From Caballeronia peredens (GTDB taxonomy: Bacteria; Pseudomonadota; Gammaproteobacteria; Burkholderiales; Burkholderiaceae): a DNA stretch of 64,000 nt. Below, piece after piece: positions 22,255 through 32,316 of this stretch (the first letter of the stretch is position 1; every line of letters starts with the position of its first letter). Position numbers and translations under genes: made by a program. The stretch is taken from positions 434,001-498,000 of the forward strand of contig FCOH02000002.1 in assembly GCA_001544595.2 (NCBI GenBank), given 5' to 3'. The notes under the pieces are model-generated. The model had not been told where the DNA came from. It saw only the letters and a program-made list of their open reading frames with translations, and did no database searches.

Positions 22255-23637
22255 TCAAAGCTGTTTCATCAGCACGAGCGACTTGCGCTGCCAGTTATAG
22301 AGGCGCCGGCGGTCTTCGGGTAAATCGTCCACGGTGACCTTCACGAAGCCGCGCTTGAGGAACCAGTGCTCCGTGCGCGTCGTCAGCACGAAGATGCGCG
22401 TGAGGCCGCGCGCGCGGGCGCGCTGCTCGATGCGCTTGAGCAGGCGCTCGCCGTCGCCGGAACCTTGCGCTTCGGGCGCGACCGTGAGGCACGCCATTTC
22501 GCCGATGCGCTCCTGCGTGTACGGATAGAGCGCTGCGCAGCCGAACAGCACGCCATCGTGCTCGATGACCGAAAAATGATCGATATCGCGCTCGATCTGA
22601 TGCCGCCCGCGCCGCACGAGCGTGCCGTCGGATTCGAGCGGTTCGATCAGCGTGAGAATGCCGCCGACGTCGTCCGGCGTCGCTTCGCGCAGGCTTTCGA
22701 GGTTCTCGTACGAGATCATCGTGCCGACGCCGTCGTGCAGGAACAGTTCGAGCAGCACGCTGCCGTCGAGCGAATACGGAATGATGTGACCGCGCGCCAC
22801 GCCGCCGCGACACGCGCGCACCGTGTGTTTCAGATAGAACGCCGTGTCGCCCTGCAGCTCGCCGCTTTCCTGCAGGCGATAGGCGTCGTCGAGCGACAGT
22901 TCCCGGATAAGTTCGTTTTCCGAATCCACCAGGCCGGGAATTTCCGTCACGAAAATGATCTTGTCGGCGCGCAGCGCGATGGCCGCGGCGGAGGCGACAT
23001 CTTCCATCGACAGATTGAACGCCTCGCCGGTCGGTGAAAAGCCGAGCGAGGACAGCAGCACGAGCTTGTTCGATGCGAGCGACTGGCGGATCGAGTCGCC
23101 GTCGATCTTGCGCACGACGCCCGTGTGCTGGAAATCGACGCCGTCGAGAATGCCGACCGGCCGCGCCGTCACGAAATTGCCCGATACGACGCTGATGTGC
23201 GCATGCGCCATCGGCGTGTTCGGCAGGCCCTGGCTGATCGCGGCTTCGATGTCGAGGCGCACTTCGCCGGCGGCTTCCTTCGCGGATTCGAGCGCGCGGG
23301 CGTCGGTGATGCGCAGGCCGTGCGAAAACGACGATTCGACGCCGTGCAGGCTCAGTTGCTCGTCGAGCTGCGGACGCGAGCCGTGCACGAGCACGACGTG
23401 AATGCCCATGGCGTGCAGCAGGCCGACGTCCTGCACGAGCGCGTTCAGGCGTCCTTCCTGCACGAGTTCCCCGCCGAAAGCGACGACGAACGTCTTGTTC
23501 CGGAACGCATGAATATAGGGCGCGACGGAACGCATCCAGTCGACGAACTGGGCGTGGGGATTCGCCGCTTCGGGCTCGGCTGGAGCCGTCGGCGACGCCG
23601 CCTGCGAGGCGATCGTGAGGTCGGTTTGAGAATTCAT
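22255..23637 (-). CDS. argA: Amino-acid N-acetyltransferase (N-acetylglutamate synthase)
   Basis: The 460-residue protein has two domains: an amino-acid-kinase-like domain (residues about 30-310; [39 protein letters not shown]) and a C-terminal GNAT domain (about 315-460; [29 protein letters not shown]). It makes N-acetylglutamate from glutamate and acetyl-CoA, the first step of arginine synthesis. The N-terminal 30 residues are low complexity. It starts divergently from hrpA, only 22 bp apart. Confidence 0.95.
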   Translation of the reverse strand: MNSQTDLTIASQAASPTAPAEPEAANPHAQFVDWMRSVAPYIHAFRNKTFVVAFGGELVQEGRLNALVQDVGLLHAMGIHVVLVHGSRPQLDEQLSLHGVESSFSHGLRITDARALESAKEAAGEVRLDIEAAISQGLPNTPMAHAHISVVSGNFVTARPVGILDGVDFQHTGVVRKIDGDSIRQSLASNKLVLLSSLGFSPTGEAFNLSMEDVASAAAIALRADKIIFVTEIPGLVDSENELIRELSLDDAYRLQESGELQGDTAFYLKHTVRACRGGVARGHIIPYSLDGSVLLELFLHDGVGTMISYENLESLREATPDDVGGILTLIEPLESDGTLVRRGRHQIERDIDHFSVIEHDGVLFGCAALYPYTQERIGEMACLTVAPEAQGSGDGERLLKRIEQRARARGLTRIFVLTTRTEHWFLKRGFVKVTVDDLPEDRRRLYNWQRKSLVLMKQL

Positions 23638-23659
23638 CCCGGGATTATAATGCGACGCT

Positions 23660-26600
23660 ATGCCGAATGTTTCTCGTCCCTCGCGTCCCGATCAGGCGGG
23701 CAAGTCCCAGTCCGCCGATAAATCCCTCGATCCTCAGGAGCAGTTGCGACAACTGCGTGAAAATCTGCTGCGCGAAGCGCGGGAGGGCGCGGGTGCATCC
23801 GGCGATTCCGCCGCGTTGAGCAAAAAGGAACTGGCCGCGCGGCGTTTTTCAGGGGCGACGGGAACGGGGAAGGCTGCGGCTTCCGCGCAACAAAAGGTTC
23901 CGGCCGCGCCGAAACAGGCGGCCGTGGCGCCGACGACGCGACCTTCGCCGAAAACCGTCGATTCGACGCCCGACGTAACACGCGACGCGCCGCAGAAGAC
24001 GCCGCCGCCGGCGCGCGAATCCGAACGCGCAACGATGCGCGAGCCGCGTCTCGAAACGAAACGCTCCGCGCCGTCTCCGGTCAGGCGCGACGACGCGCGC
24101 CGCGAGCAAGCCAATCGCCCGTCGCGTGACGCAAAGCCCGCGGCGCGGCCGGAAGGCACTGCGCGCGCAGAGAAGCCCGCGGCCCGACCGGAACGCGAAG
24201 CGCACGCGCGCAAACCGGCCGCACAGCCGGAACGCGATACGCGCGCAGACAAGCCCGCCGGGCGGCCGGAACGCGAAGCGCAAGCAAGCAAGCCCACCGC
24301 CCGACCGGAACGCGAACGCGAAACGCAGGCGAACAAACCCGCCGAGCCGCGCCAGCACGAAGCCCGGCGCACGCCCGAGGCGCGCGAACCACGCGAACGC
24401 GAGCCGCGCCCGCCACGTCCGCCGCGCGAGGCGCGCATCGTCACGCCCAATCCCGTTCCGCCGATCACGTTTCCCGAGGCGCTGCCCGTCTCCGGCCGAC
24501 GCGAGGAAATCGCCCGCGCGATCGCGGCGAATCAGGTCGTGATCGTCAGCGGCGAAACCGGCTCGGGCAAGACCACCCAGTTGCCGAAAATCTGCCTCGC
24601 GCTCGGGCGCGGCGTCGGCGCGGGCGGCAGCGGGTTGATCGGGCATACGCAGCCGCGACGGATCGCGGCATCGGCGACGGGCCGGCGCATCGCGGAGGAA
24701 CTGGGCACGCCGTTCGGCGAAGTCGTGGGCTACAAGGTGCGCTTCACGGACAATCTCGCGCCGGGCGCGTCGGTGAAGCTGATGACCGACGGCATCCTGC
24801 TCGCGGAAACGCAGACCGATCCGCTGCTCAAGGCCTACGACACGATCATCATCGACGAGGCGCACGAACGCAGCCTCAACATCGACTTTCTGCTCGGCTA
24901 TCTGAAGGAAATCCTGCCGAAGCGTCCCGATCTGAAGCTGATCGTCACGTCCGCGACCATCGACGCCGAGCGTTTCGCGCGCCATTTCGGCAGCGACGAA
25001 AAACCCGCGCCGGTCATCGAAGTGAGCGGCCGGCTCTATCCGGTCGAAGTGCGCTACCGGCCGGTGCAGGAGGACAGCGTCGCCGTCAAATCCGCGCAAG
25101 GCACGCTGCCCAAAAGGAACGACCGGAGCGATCGCAAGACCGACCGCGATCTGATGGAAGCCATCGTCGATGCCGTCGACGAACTGTGCCGCGTCGGCCC
25201 CGGCGATGTGCTCGTGTTCCTGCCGGGCGAGCGCGAAATCCGCGACGCCGCCGAGGCGCTTCGCAAGCATCATCCGCCGCACACGGAAATTCTGCCGCTC
25301 TTCGCGCGTCTCTCGGCGCAGGAGCAGGAGCGCGTGTTCAGGCCGTCGAACGCGCGGCGCATCGTGCTTGCGACCAATGTCGCGGAAACGTCGCTGACGG
25401 TGCCGGGCATCCGCTATGTCGTCGATACCGGCATGGCGCGCGTGAAGCGCTATTCGTATCGAAACAAGGTCGAACAGTTGCAGATCGAATCGATCTCGCA
25501 GGCGGCGGCGAATCAGCGCGCGGGCCGCTGCGGGCGCGTCGCGGACGGCGTGTGCATCCGTCTCTACGACGAAGCGGATTTTCAGTCGCGCGTGCGCTTC
25601 ACCGATCCGGAAATCCTGCGCTCGTCGCTCGCGTCGGTCATTTTGCGGATGAAGTCGCTGCATCTGACGGCGATCGAAACGTTCCCGTTCATCGAGCCGC
25701 CGCCGGGCCGCGCGATCGCGGACGGCTATCAGCTGCTGAACGAACTCGGCGCCGTCGACGACGACAACGCGCTCACGCCGCTCGGCCGCGAACTCGCGCG
25801 CCTGCCGCTCGATCCGCGCGTCGGACGCATGATTCTCGCCGCGCGCGATCATCATGCGCTGAAGGAAGTGCTGATCATCGCCTCGGCGGTGTCGGTGCAG
25901 GATCCGCGCGACCGGCCGGTGGAGGCGCAGGAGCAGGCGGATCAGGCGCATCGACAGTTCGTCGACGAGCGCTCCGAATTCCTGCAATGGACGCGCATCT
26001 GGAAGTGGTTCGAGGAAGCCGTCGCCCACAAGAAATCGAACAAGCAGCTCGCCGATGCCTGCCGCGCGAATTTCCTCTCGCATCTGCGGTTGCGCGAATG
26101 GCGCGACGTGCACTCGCAATTGCTGACGGTCGTGCGCGAGCACGGCTGGCGCCTGAACGAGTCGGATGCGACCTTCGAACAGGTGCATCTGTCGCTTCTG
26201 ACGGGTCTGCTCGGCAATGTCGGACTGAAAGCCGACGACGAGCCGCATTATCTCGGCGCGCGCGGCATCAAGTTCCACCTGTGGCCCGGTTCGGCGCTGC
26301 TGAAGAAAGCGGGGCGCTGGGTGATGGCGGGCGAACTCGTCGAAACGAGCCGTCTGTACGCGCGCACGATCGCGAAAATAGAGCCGGAATGGCTCGAAAC
26401 GGTGGGCGCGCACTTGCTGAAGCAGTCGCTCTCCGACGCGCATTGGGAGAAAAAGGCCGCGCAGGTCGTCGCCTTCGAACGCGCGACGCTTTACGGCCTG
26501 ACCGTCTACGCACGCCGGCGCGTGAGTTTCGGCAAGCAGGATCCGAAGTACGCGCGCGAGCTGTTCATTCGCGGCGCGCTCGTCGAGGGCGAGTTCGACA

Positions 26601-28285
26601 CGCGTTTGCCGTTCTTCGCGCACAACCGCAAGCTTGTCGGGGATATCGAGCAACTGGAGCACAAGTCGCGCCGCCAGGACGTGCTCGTCGACGACGAACT
26701 GATCTACGGTTTCTACGATTCGCTGATTCCCGCAGGCATCTGGACCGGCACGGACTTCGAGCGCTGGTATCGCAATGAACAGAAGAAGGGCGGCAACGAA
26801 AAGCTGCTGTTCCTTTCGCGCGACGACCTGATGCGCCACGAAGCCGCCGGCGTCACCACCGATCTGTTCCCGAAGCGCATGACGATGTCGGGCATCGAGA
26901 TGTCGCTCACGTATCACTTCGAACCGGGCGCGCCGCGCGACGGCGTCACGCTCGCGGTGCCGCTGTACGGGCTGAATCAGATCGATGCGCGGCGCATCGA
27001 GTGGCTCGTGCCGGGCATGATCAAGGAAAAGGCGCAGCTTCTGCTCAAGTCGCTGCCGCAAAAGCTGCGCCGCCATGTCGTGCCGTTGCCGGAATACGCG
27101 GCGGCTTTCGCCGGGCGTCACGGCGGGCCGAAATTCGGCGCGGGTGCGCTGGTCGATTCGCTCATCGCCGATATTCGCGAGCAGACGCAAATCGCCGTGA
27201 AAAGCGCGGATTTCAAGCTCGAAACGCTGCCCGCGCACCTTTTCATGAATTTCAAGGTGATCGACGAGCACGGCCGCCAGCTCGCGATGGGCCGCAATCT
27301 CGCGCAACTTCGCGCCGAACTGGGCGGCCAGGCGCAACAGCACTTCCAGAAGCTGACGGCGAGCGCCGCGCTCGATGCGCTTTCCGGCGAATCGAACGCG
27401 CCGCCTCCGCAACCGTCCGGCGAGGGAACCGCCCTCTACGAAAACCTGACGACCTGGAACTTCGGCAAGCTGCCCGAGCTGCTCGAAATCCGTCGCCGCG
27501 GGCAGACGCTGTTCGGCTATCCGGCGCTCGTCGATCGCGGTACGCATTGCGACGTCGAAGTGTTCGATTCGCCCGAGGAAGCGGCGCGCATCCATCGCGC
27601 GGGCTTGCGGCGCCTGTTCGCGCTGCAGCTGCGCGAGCCGATCCGCTATCTGGAGAAAAATCTGCCCGGCCTGCGCGAAATGTCGATGCAGTACATGGCG
27701 CTCGGCACCGCCGAGGAATTGCGCGATCAGATTGTCGAGACGGCGCTCGATCGCGCGTGTCTGCAAGACCCGCTTCCCGATGACGACGCCACGTTCCACG
27801 CCCGCCGCGACGCCGCGAAAGGGCGCCTCACGCTGCTCGCGCAGGAAATCGCGCGGCTCGTCGGCGCGATCCTGACCGAATACGCCGCGCTCGCGAAAAA
27901 GCTCGCGCAGGCGAAGATTTTCGCCGCGGCCTACGCGGACATGCAGACGCAATTGAACGCGCTGATCGGCAAACGCTTCGTGATCGATACGCCTTACGCG
28001 CAGCTCGCGCATTTTCCGCGTTATCTGAAGTCGATCGCCTTGCGCATCGACAAGCTCAAGGCCGATCCCGCCCGCGACGCCCGCCTGCTCGCCGACCTGC
28101 TGCCGCTCGCGCAGCATTATCAGCGGGCGCTGTCGCAGCGCGGCGGCGTCGCCGATGCGCGGCTGGCGGAGTATCGCTGGCTGCTGGAGGAGTTGCGCGT
28201 CTCGCTGTTCGCGCAGGAATTGCGCACGCCGATGCCGGTTTCGGTCAAGCGTCTGCACAAGGTCTGGGAGTCGATGCAGCGCTAG
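23660..28285 (+). CDS. hrpA: ATP-dependent RNA helicase HrpA
   Basis: The 1541-residue DEAH-box helicase has Walker A GETGSGKTTQLPK (about residue 297), DEAH in IIIDEAHERSLN, SATI and QRAGRCGRV, then the HA2, OB and long C-terminal HrpA domains. E. coli HrpA has about 1300 residues; the excess is an N-terminal extension of about 280 residues. It is rich in Arg, Pro, Ala, Glu and Lys, with a degenerate repeat of the type KPAARPERE at about residues 155-235, and looks disordered. HrpA acts on structured RNA and stalled ribosomes. No operon partner. Confidence 0.95.
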   Translation: MPNVSRPSRPDQAGKSQSADKSLDPQEQLRQLRENLLREAREGAGASGDSAALSKKELAARRFSGATGTGKAAASAQQKVPAAPKQAAVAPTTRPSPKTVDSTPDVTRDAPQKTPPPARESERATMREPRLETKRSAPSPVRRDDARREQANRPSRDAKPAARPEGTARAEKPAARPEREAHARKPAAQPERDTRADKPAGRPEREAQASKPTARPERERETQANKPAEPRQHEARRTPEAREPREREPRPPRPPREARIVTPNPVPPITFPEALPVSGRREEIARAIAANQVVIVSGETGSGKTTQLPKICLALGRGVGAGGSGLIGHTQPRRIAASATGRRIAEELGTPFGEVVGYKVRFTDNLAPGASVKLMTDGILLAETQTDPLLKAYDTIIIDEAHERSLNIDFLLGYLKEILPKRPDLKLIVTSATIDAERFARHFGSDEKPAPVIEVSGRLYPVEVRYRPVQEDSVAVKSAQGTLPKRNDRSDRKTDRDLMEAIVDAVDELCRVGPGDVLVFLPGEREIRDAAEALRKHHPPHTEILPLFARLSAQEQERVFRPSNARRIVLATNVAETSLTVPGIRYVVDTGMARVKRYSYRNKVEQLQIESISQAAANQRAGRCGRVADGVCIRLYDEADFQSRVRFTDPEILRSSLASVILRMKSLHLTAIETFPFIEPPPGRAIADGYQLLNELGAVDDDNALTPLGRELARLPLDPRVGRMILAARDHHALKEVLIIASAVSVQDPRDRPVEAQEQADQAHRQFVDERSEFLQWTRIWKWFEEAVAHKKSNKQLADACRANFLSHLRLREWRDVHSQLLTVVREHGWRLNESDATFEQVHLSLLTGLLGNVGLKADDEPHYLGARGIKFHLWPGSALLKKAGRWVMAGELVETSRLYARTIAKIEPEWLETVGAHLLKQSLSDAHWEKKAAQVVAFERATLYGLTVYARRRVSFGKQDPKYARELFIRGALVEGEFDTRLPFFAHNRKLVGDIEQLEHKSRRQDVLVDDELIYGFYDSLIPAGIWTGTDFERWYRNEQKKGGNEKLLFLSRDDLMRHEAAGVTTDLFPKRMTMSGIEMSLTYHFEPGAPRDGVTLAVPLYGLNQIDARRIEWLVPGMIKEKAQLLLKSLPQKLRRHVVPLPEYAAAFAGRHGGPKFGAGALVDSLIADIREQTQIAVKSADFKLETLPAHLFMNFKVIDEHGRQLAMGRNLAQLRAELGGQAQQHFQKLTASAALDALSGESNAPPPQPSGEGTALYENLTTWNFGKLPELLEIRRRGQTLFGYPALVDRGTHCDVEVFDSPEEAARIHRAGLRRLFALQLREPIRYLEKNLPGLREMSMQYMALGTAEELRDQIVETALDRACLQDPLPDDDATFHARRDAAKGRLTLLAQEIARLVGAILTEYAALAKKLAQAKIFAAAYADMQTQLNALIGKRFVIDTPYAQLAHFPRYLKSIALRIDKLKADPARDARLLADLLPLAQHYQRALSQRGGVADARLAEYRWLLEELRVSLFAQELRTPMPVSVKRLHKVWESMQR

Positions 28286-28410
28286 GCGGCGGCTGAAATC
28301 CGCCGTTTCTTGCGCCGATGCAGCGTATTGCGCAAAAACACGCGTAGGGTCAACGCGCCGGCGAATGCAAACGTTCTACAATGACGCCTGCCTTCCGATC
28401 CTCATTCTTC

Positions 28411-29445
28411 ATGCGCAATATTTTCCGTTTCAGCCGCTCGTCCGGCAGCTTTCGCACGACCGCCGCGCGTGCCGTGCTCGCCGCGGTAACCGCCGCCGTC
28501 TCCCTGACCGCCACCACCGCGTTCGCCAACAACGTGATCGTGCTCAATTCGGCGGAAGCCACGCTGAGCCTGATCGACGAAAACACGCGCCAGGTCGTCG
28601 GCACCGTGCCGACCGGCAAGGAGCCGCACCATCTGATGCCGACGCCGGACGCTTCGTCGCTGATCGTCGCGAATTCGGTGTCGAACAACCTGATGTTCGT
28701 CGATCCGAAAACCGGTGCGTTCCAGCGCTGGGTGCAGGACATCGAGGATCCGTATCAGATCGGTTTCTCGCCGGACAAGAAATGGTTCGTGTCGACCGGC
28801 CTGCGCCTCGACCGCCTCGATATCTACCGTTTCGACGGCAAGAACCTCGCCATCGCCAAGCGCCTGCCGCTCGCCACCATGCCGAGCCATATCGCGTTCA
28901 CGAACGACAGCACGACCGCGTTCATCTCGCTGCAGGTCTCCGGCGAAATCGCCGCGATCGACCTGGCGACGCAGACCGTGAAATGGAAAATGAAGGTCGG
29001 CAAGGTGCCGGCGGGCGTGTGGCTCACGCCCGGCGACAAGTTCCTGCTCGTCGGCATGACGGGCGCGGATTACGTGGCCGTCGTCGACTGGCGCAGCCAG
29101 AAGATCGTCAAGACCATCACCACGGGCAAGGGCGCGCACAACTTCCGCTCGCTCGTGGACGGCAAGCACGTCGCGGTGTCGAATCGTGTGGCGAACACCA
29201 TCAGCATCATCGACGAAGATTCGCTGACGAACGTCGGCGACATCACGGGCCTGCTTCCCGGCCCCGACGACATGGAACTTTCCGCCGACAAGAAGTATCT
29301 GTGGGTTACGTTCCGCTTCGCGAAGCACGTCGGCGTGATCGATCTGGCCAACCGTAAGCTGATCGAAACCATCAAGGTCGGCCGCTCGCCGCACGGCATC
29401 TATTTCTTCAACCGCGCGCCGGTGACGGCGCCGAACGGCGCCTGA
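28411..29445 (+). CDS. Secreted YVTN/YncE-type beta-propeller protein
   Basis: The ATG at 28411 gives 344 residues; an ATG at 28381 overlaps a likely -10 box (TACAAT, 28377-28382) and is less likely. The signal peptide is ARAVLAAVTAAVSLTATTAFA. The mature protein consists of seven-blade-type repeats (NVIVLNSAEATLSLIDENTRQVVGTVPTG, and ISIIDEDSL, VGVIDLANRKLIETIKVG). Such periplasmic propellers bind ligands or partners; the specific role is unknown. It is followed by palindromic GGGCGCCC sequences near 29460-29490. Confidence 0.85.
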   Translation: MRNIFRFSRSSGSFRTTAARAVLAAVTAAVSLTATTAFANNVIVLNSAEATLSLIDENTRQVVGTVPTGKEPHHLMPTPDASSLIVANSVSNNLMFVDPKTGAFQRWVQDIEDPYQIGFSPDKKWFVSTGLRLDRLDIYRFDGKNLAIAKRLPLATMPSHIAFTNDSTTAFISLQVSGEIAAIDLATQTVKWKMKVGKVPAGVWLTPGDKFLLVGMTGADYVAVVDWRSQKIVKTITTGKGAHNFRSLVDGKHVAVSNRVANTISIIDEDSLTNVGDITGLLPGPDDMELSADKKYLWVTFRFAKHVGVIDLANRKLIETIKVGRSPHGIYFFNRAPVTAPNGA

Positions 29446-29531
29446 AGCAGGCAAGTGGCGAGGGCGCCCTACAACACGCGGGCGCCCTGTACTACGATTG
29501 AAGCAGGCATCACCGGGCATCACGGAGCACC

Positions 29532-30551
29532 ATGTTTCATTCCATTCTTTCGGTTCTCGACAGTTTCGTTTCGTCGCTGCAGACGCTTCTCTACGTCGAT
29601 GTGGTTCAGCCGTTCCTGTTCAAGACCGGCATGATGGACTACGACGAAGACACGTACGACGCGCTCTACTGGGTGATCGTCGGCGTGCTGGAAGTGCTCG
29701 CGATGTACGCCGTCCTGCGTCCGCTCGAAGCGCTGCGCCCGGCGGAAGAATGGCAGGACCGAAAAGGCGTGCGCGTGGACGTGCTCTACACCTGGATCGT
29801 CAAGCTCGGCATCCTGAACTTGTTTTTCTTCTTCACGTTCCAGCCGCTCTTCGATTCATTTCAAAGCTGGCTGCGCATCCAGGGCGTGCCGAATCTCGAG
29901 ATCGACAACCTGTGGCCGGGCGTCACCACGCAGCCGATCGTCACGTTCGTCATCTATCTGCTTATTCTCGACTTCGCGGGCTACTGGTATCACCGCCTGG
30001 AGCATCGCTTCGGCATCTGGTGGGAATTGCACGCGGTGCATCACAGCCAGAGGAAGATGTCGCTCTGGACCGACGACCGCAATCACCTGCTCGACGACAT
30101 CCTGCAAGCGAGCTTTTTCGCGTGCGTGGCGCTCGTGATCGGCGTGGAGCCGTCGCAGTTCGTCGTGCTGGTCGCCATCACCAATTTCATGCAGAGCCTG
30201 CAGCACGCGAACATCCGCCTGCACTACGGCTGGCTCGGCGAGCGTATCGTCGTGAGCCCGGCGTTTCACCGGCGCCATCACGCAATCGGCTTCGGGCACG
30301 AAGGCACGACGTACGGCTGCAATTTCGGCGTGCTCTTTTCCTTCTGGGACATCCTGTTCCGTTCGGCTTCGTTCGACCGGACCGTCGAGCCCACCGGCAT
30401 TCGCGACCAGCTCGGCGCGCCGGGTGTGGCGCCGGTCCATTACGGCGAAGGGTTCTTCGAGCAGCACTGGCTCGCGTTCCGGCGCATCGCCGCGCGGGTT
30501 GCGGCGCGCCGCGCGAGTGCATCGCCGTCCGACAACTCGGCGGCCGTCTGA
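29532..30551 (+). CDS. Sterol desaturase / fatty acid hydroxylase family membrane protein
   Basis: The 339-residue protein has several membrane helices and the eight-histidine di-iron pattern: HRLEHRF, HAVHHSQ and HRRHH, plus HLLDD and HANIRLHYG. This superfamily hydroxylates or desaturates lipids using a di-iron centre. The substrate in this organism is unknown. The start is supported by cacggagcacc. The next gene (EI24) starts 78 bp downstream and is co-oriented. Confidence 0.9.
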   Translation: MFHSILSVLDSFVSSLQTLLYVDVVQPFLFKTGMMDYDEDTYDALYWVIVGVLEVLAMYAVLRPLEALRPAEEWQDRKGVRVDVLYTWIVKLGILNLFFFFTFQPLFDSFQSWLRIQGVPNLEIDNLWPGVTTQPIVTFVIYLLILDFAGYWYHRLEHRFGIWWELHAVHHSQRKMSLWTDDRNHLLDDILQASFFACVALVIGVEPSQFVVLVAITNFMQSLQHANIRLHYGWLGERIVVSPAFHRRHHAIGFGHEGTTYGCNFGVLFSFWDILFRSASFDRTVEPTGIRDQLGAPGVAPVHYGEGFFEQHWLAFRRIAARVAARRASASPSDNSAAV

Positions 30552-30629
30552 GCTTCTCCGACCGACCGGCGCCCGCGGGCGGCGCTGGTTTATTCTGTCG
30601 GTTCCTCTTCCTTCTTCGACGAATCACGC

Positions 30630-31481
30630 ATGAATGACTTGCTGCGTTCGTTCGTGCGCGCGATGGCGAACGTCTTTCATCCGCGCATGCTCTGGCTCAC
30701 GCTGATGCCGTTCGGCGTCGCCACGGTGGTCTGGGGCGCGATCCTCTGGTACTTCTGGCAGACGCTCACGGGCGCCGCAAACGGCTGGCTCGACGGCTGG
30801 GCGCTCACGTCCGCCATGTACCGTCTCTTCGATACGGTCGGCTTCTCGGCGCTGCATTCGGTGATCGCGCCGTTTCTGGTCGTCATCATGACGATTCCGC
30901 TGATCGTCGTGACCGTGCTGCTGCTCATCGCCACGCTTTCGATGCCGGGCGTCGTCAAGTTGCTCACGCGCCGGCCGAAAGGACATTACGCGTCGCTGGA
31001 AGAGCGGCATGGCGGTTCGTGGTACGGCAGTCTCGGGCATTCCGTCGTGACGACGGTCGTGTGTCTCGTGCTCCTGGTCGTCACCTTGCCGTTGTGGCTG
31101 ATTCCGCCGTTTTTCGCGCTGATTCCGCCGCTCCTGTGGGGCTGGCTCACGTATCGCGTGATGACTTACGACGCCCTCGCGCTGCACGCGAGCGCCGACG
31201 AACGCCGCGCGATCGTGCGCGAACTGCGCTGGCCGTTGCTGGCGATCGGCATCGTGAGCGGGCTGCTCAGTTCGGTGCCGACCATGATCTGGGCCTGGTC
31301 CGTCTGGCTCCTGCCGCTCTTTCCGGTAGTGGCCGCCGTGACGATCTGGGCTTACGCGTTCATCCTCGTGTTTTCGGCGCTGTGGTTTGCGCATTACTGT
31401 CTGCACGCGCTCGAGCGCATGCGTGCAAACGAGCCGCGCTATCCGGCGATCACAGTCGAATCCCGCGACGTTTCACTGTAA
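30630..31481 (+). CDS. EI24 domain membrane protein
   Basis: The 283-residue protein has about six membrane helices and a general EI24/CysZ-like form: MNDLLRSFVRAMANVFHPRMLWLTLMP at the N-terminus and LPLWLIPPFFALIPPLLWGW in the middle. E. coli CysZ of this fold is a sulfate channel; Burkholderiales EI24 proteins are not characterised. The CinA-like gene follows after 16 bp, so these probably form an operon with cutC. Confidence 0.85.
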   Translation: MNDLLRSFVRAMANVFHPRMLWLTLMPFGVATVVWGAILWYFWQTLTGAANGWLDGWALTSAMYRLFDTVGFSALHSVIAPFLVVIMTIPLIVVTVLLLIATLSMPGVVKLLTRRPKGHYASLEERHGGSWYGSLGHSVVTTVVCLVLLVVTLPLWLIPPFFALIPPLLWGWLTYRVMTYDALALHASADERRAIVRELRWPLLAIGIVSGLLSSVPTMIWAWSVWLLPLFPVVAAVTIWAYAFILVFSALWFAHYCLHALERMRANEPRYPAITVESRDVSL

Positions 31482-31497
31482 GAACAAAGGGGCACTC

Positions 31498-32316
31498 ATG
31501 GGCATTGGCGTCATCATCATCGGCGACGAGATCTTGTCCGGCCGCCGCACCGACAAGCATCTGCCGAAAGTCATCGAATTGCTGGGCGCGCGCGGCCTGT
31601 CGCTCGACTGGGCGGAGTACATCGGCGACGATCCCGCGCGCATCACCGCGACGCTCGCGCGCACGTTCGCCTCGGGCGATATCGTCTTTTCGACGGGCGG
31701 CATCGGCGCCACGCCCGACGATCACACGCGGCTGTGCGCGGCGCAGGCGCTGGGCGTGCCGCTCGAGCTGCATCCGGAGGCCGCCGAGCTGATCCGCGCG
31801 CGCATCCGCGAGACGGCGGCCCAGGCGGGCAAGCCTGTCGAGCTGGAATCGCCCGAGAATCTGCATCGGCTGAACATGGGCACGTTTCCGCAGGGCGCGG
31901 CGATCATCCCGAACAGCTACAACAAGATTCCGGGCTTTTCCGTCGGCGATCATCATTTCGTGCCGGGCTTTCCGGTCATGGCCTGGCCGATGATCGAATG
32001 GGTGCTCGACACGAAATACGCGCATCTGCATCACGCGACGCCGCACGTCGAGCGCTCGCTGCTCGTGTTCGGCCTGCCGGAATCGCGCATCACGCCGCTG
32101 ATGGTGGCTATCGAGCGCGATTTCGAAGGCGTGCGCGCGTTCAGCCTGCCGAGCGTCGGCGATGCCGCGCGCGGGGCGCTCTTCGCGCGCTCGCATATCG
32201 ATCTGGGCGTGAAGGGCGATCCGGAGCAAGCGAACGCCGCGTTCGAGGTCTTGCGCGAAGGCGTGATCGCACTCGGCGGTGAGGTCGTGGAAGTGCCGCC
32301 GGCGGAGGCGCAATGA
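31498..32316 (+). CDS. CinA-like competence/damage-inducible protein (MoCF-binding domain)
   Basis: The ATG at 31498 (MGIGVIIIGDEILSGRRTDKHL) gives 272 residues; ggggcac precedes it. The N-terminal molybdopterin-binding domain has IGDEILSGR, FSTGGIGATPDDHTR and HRLNMGTFPQGA with a PGFPVM loop. The C-terminal nicotinamide deamidase domain of full-length CinA is absent; this is the single-domain form. The stop overlaps the cutC start (ATGA). Confidence 0.85.
   Translation: MGIGVIIIGDEILSGRRTDKHLPKVIELLGARGLSLDWAEYIGDDPARITATLARTFASGDIVFSTGGIGATPDDHTRLCAAQALGVPLELHPEAAELIRARIRETAAQAGKPVELESPENLHRLNMGTFPQGAAIIPNSYNKIPGFSVGDHHFVPGFPVMAWPMIEWVLDTKYAHLHHATPHVERSLLVFGLPESRITPLMVAIERDFEGVRAFSLPSVGDAARGALFARSHIDLGVKGDPEQANAAFEVLREGVIALGGEVVEVPPAEAQ

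Noticed and set aside
23849-28258. A 1469-codon open frame antisense to hrpA
   Set aside because: It mirrors hrpA codon structure in GC-rich DNA, has no domain, and is Arg/His-rich low complexity. hrpA itself has clear helicase motifs.
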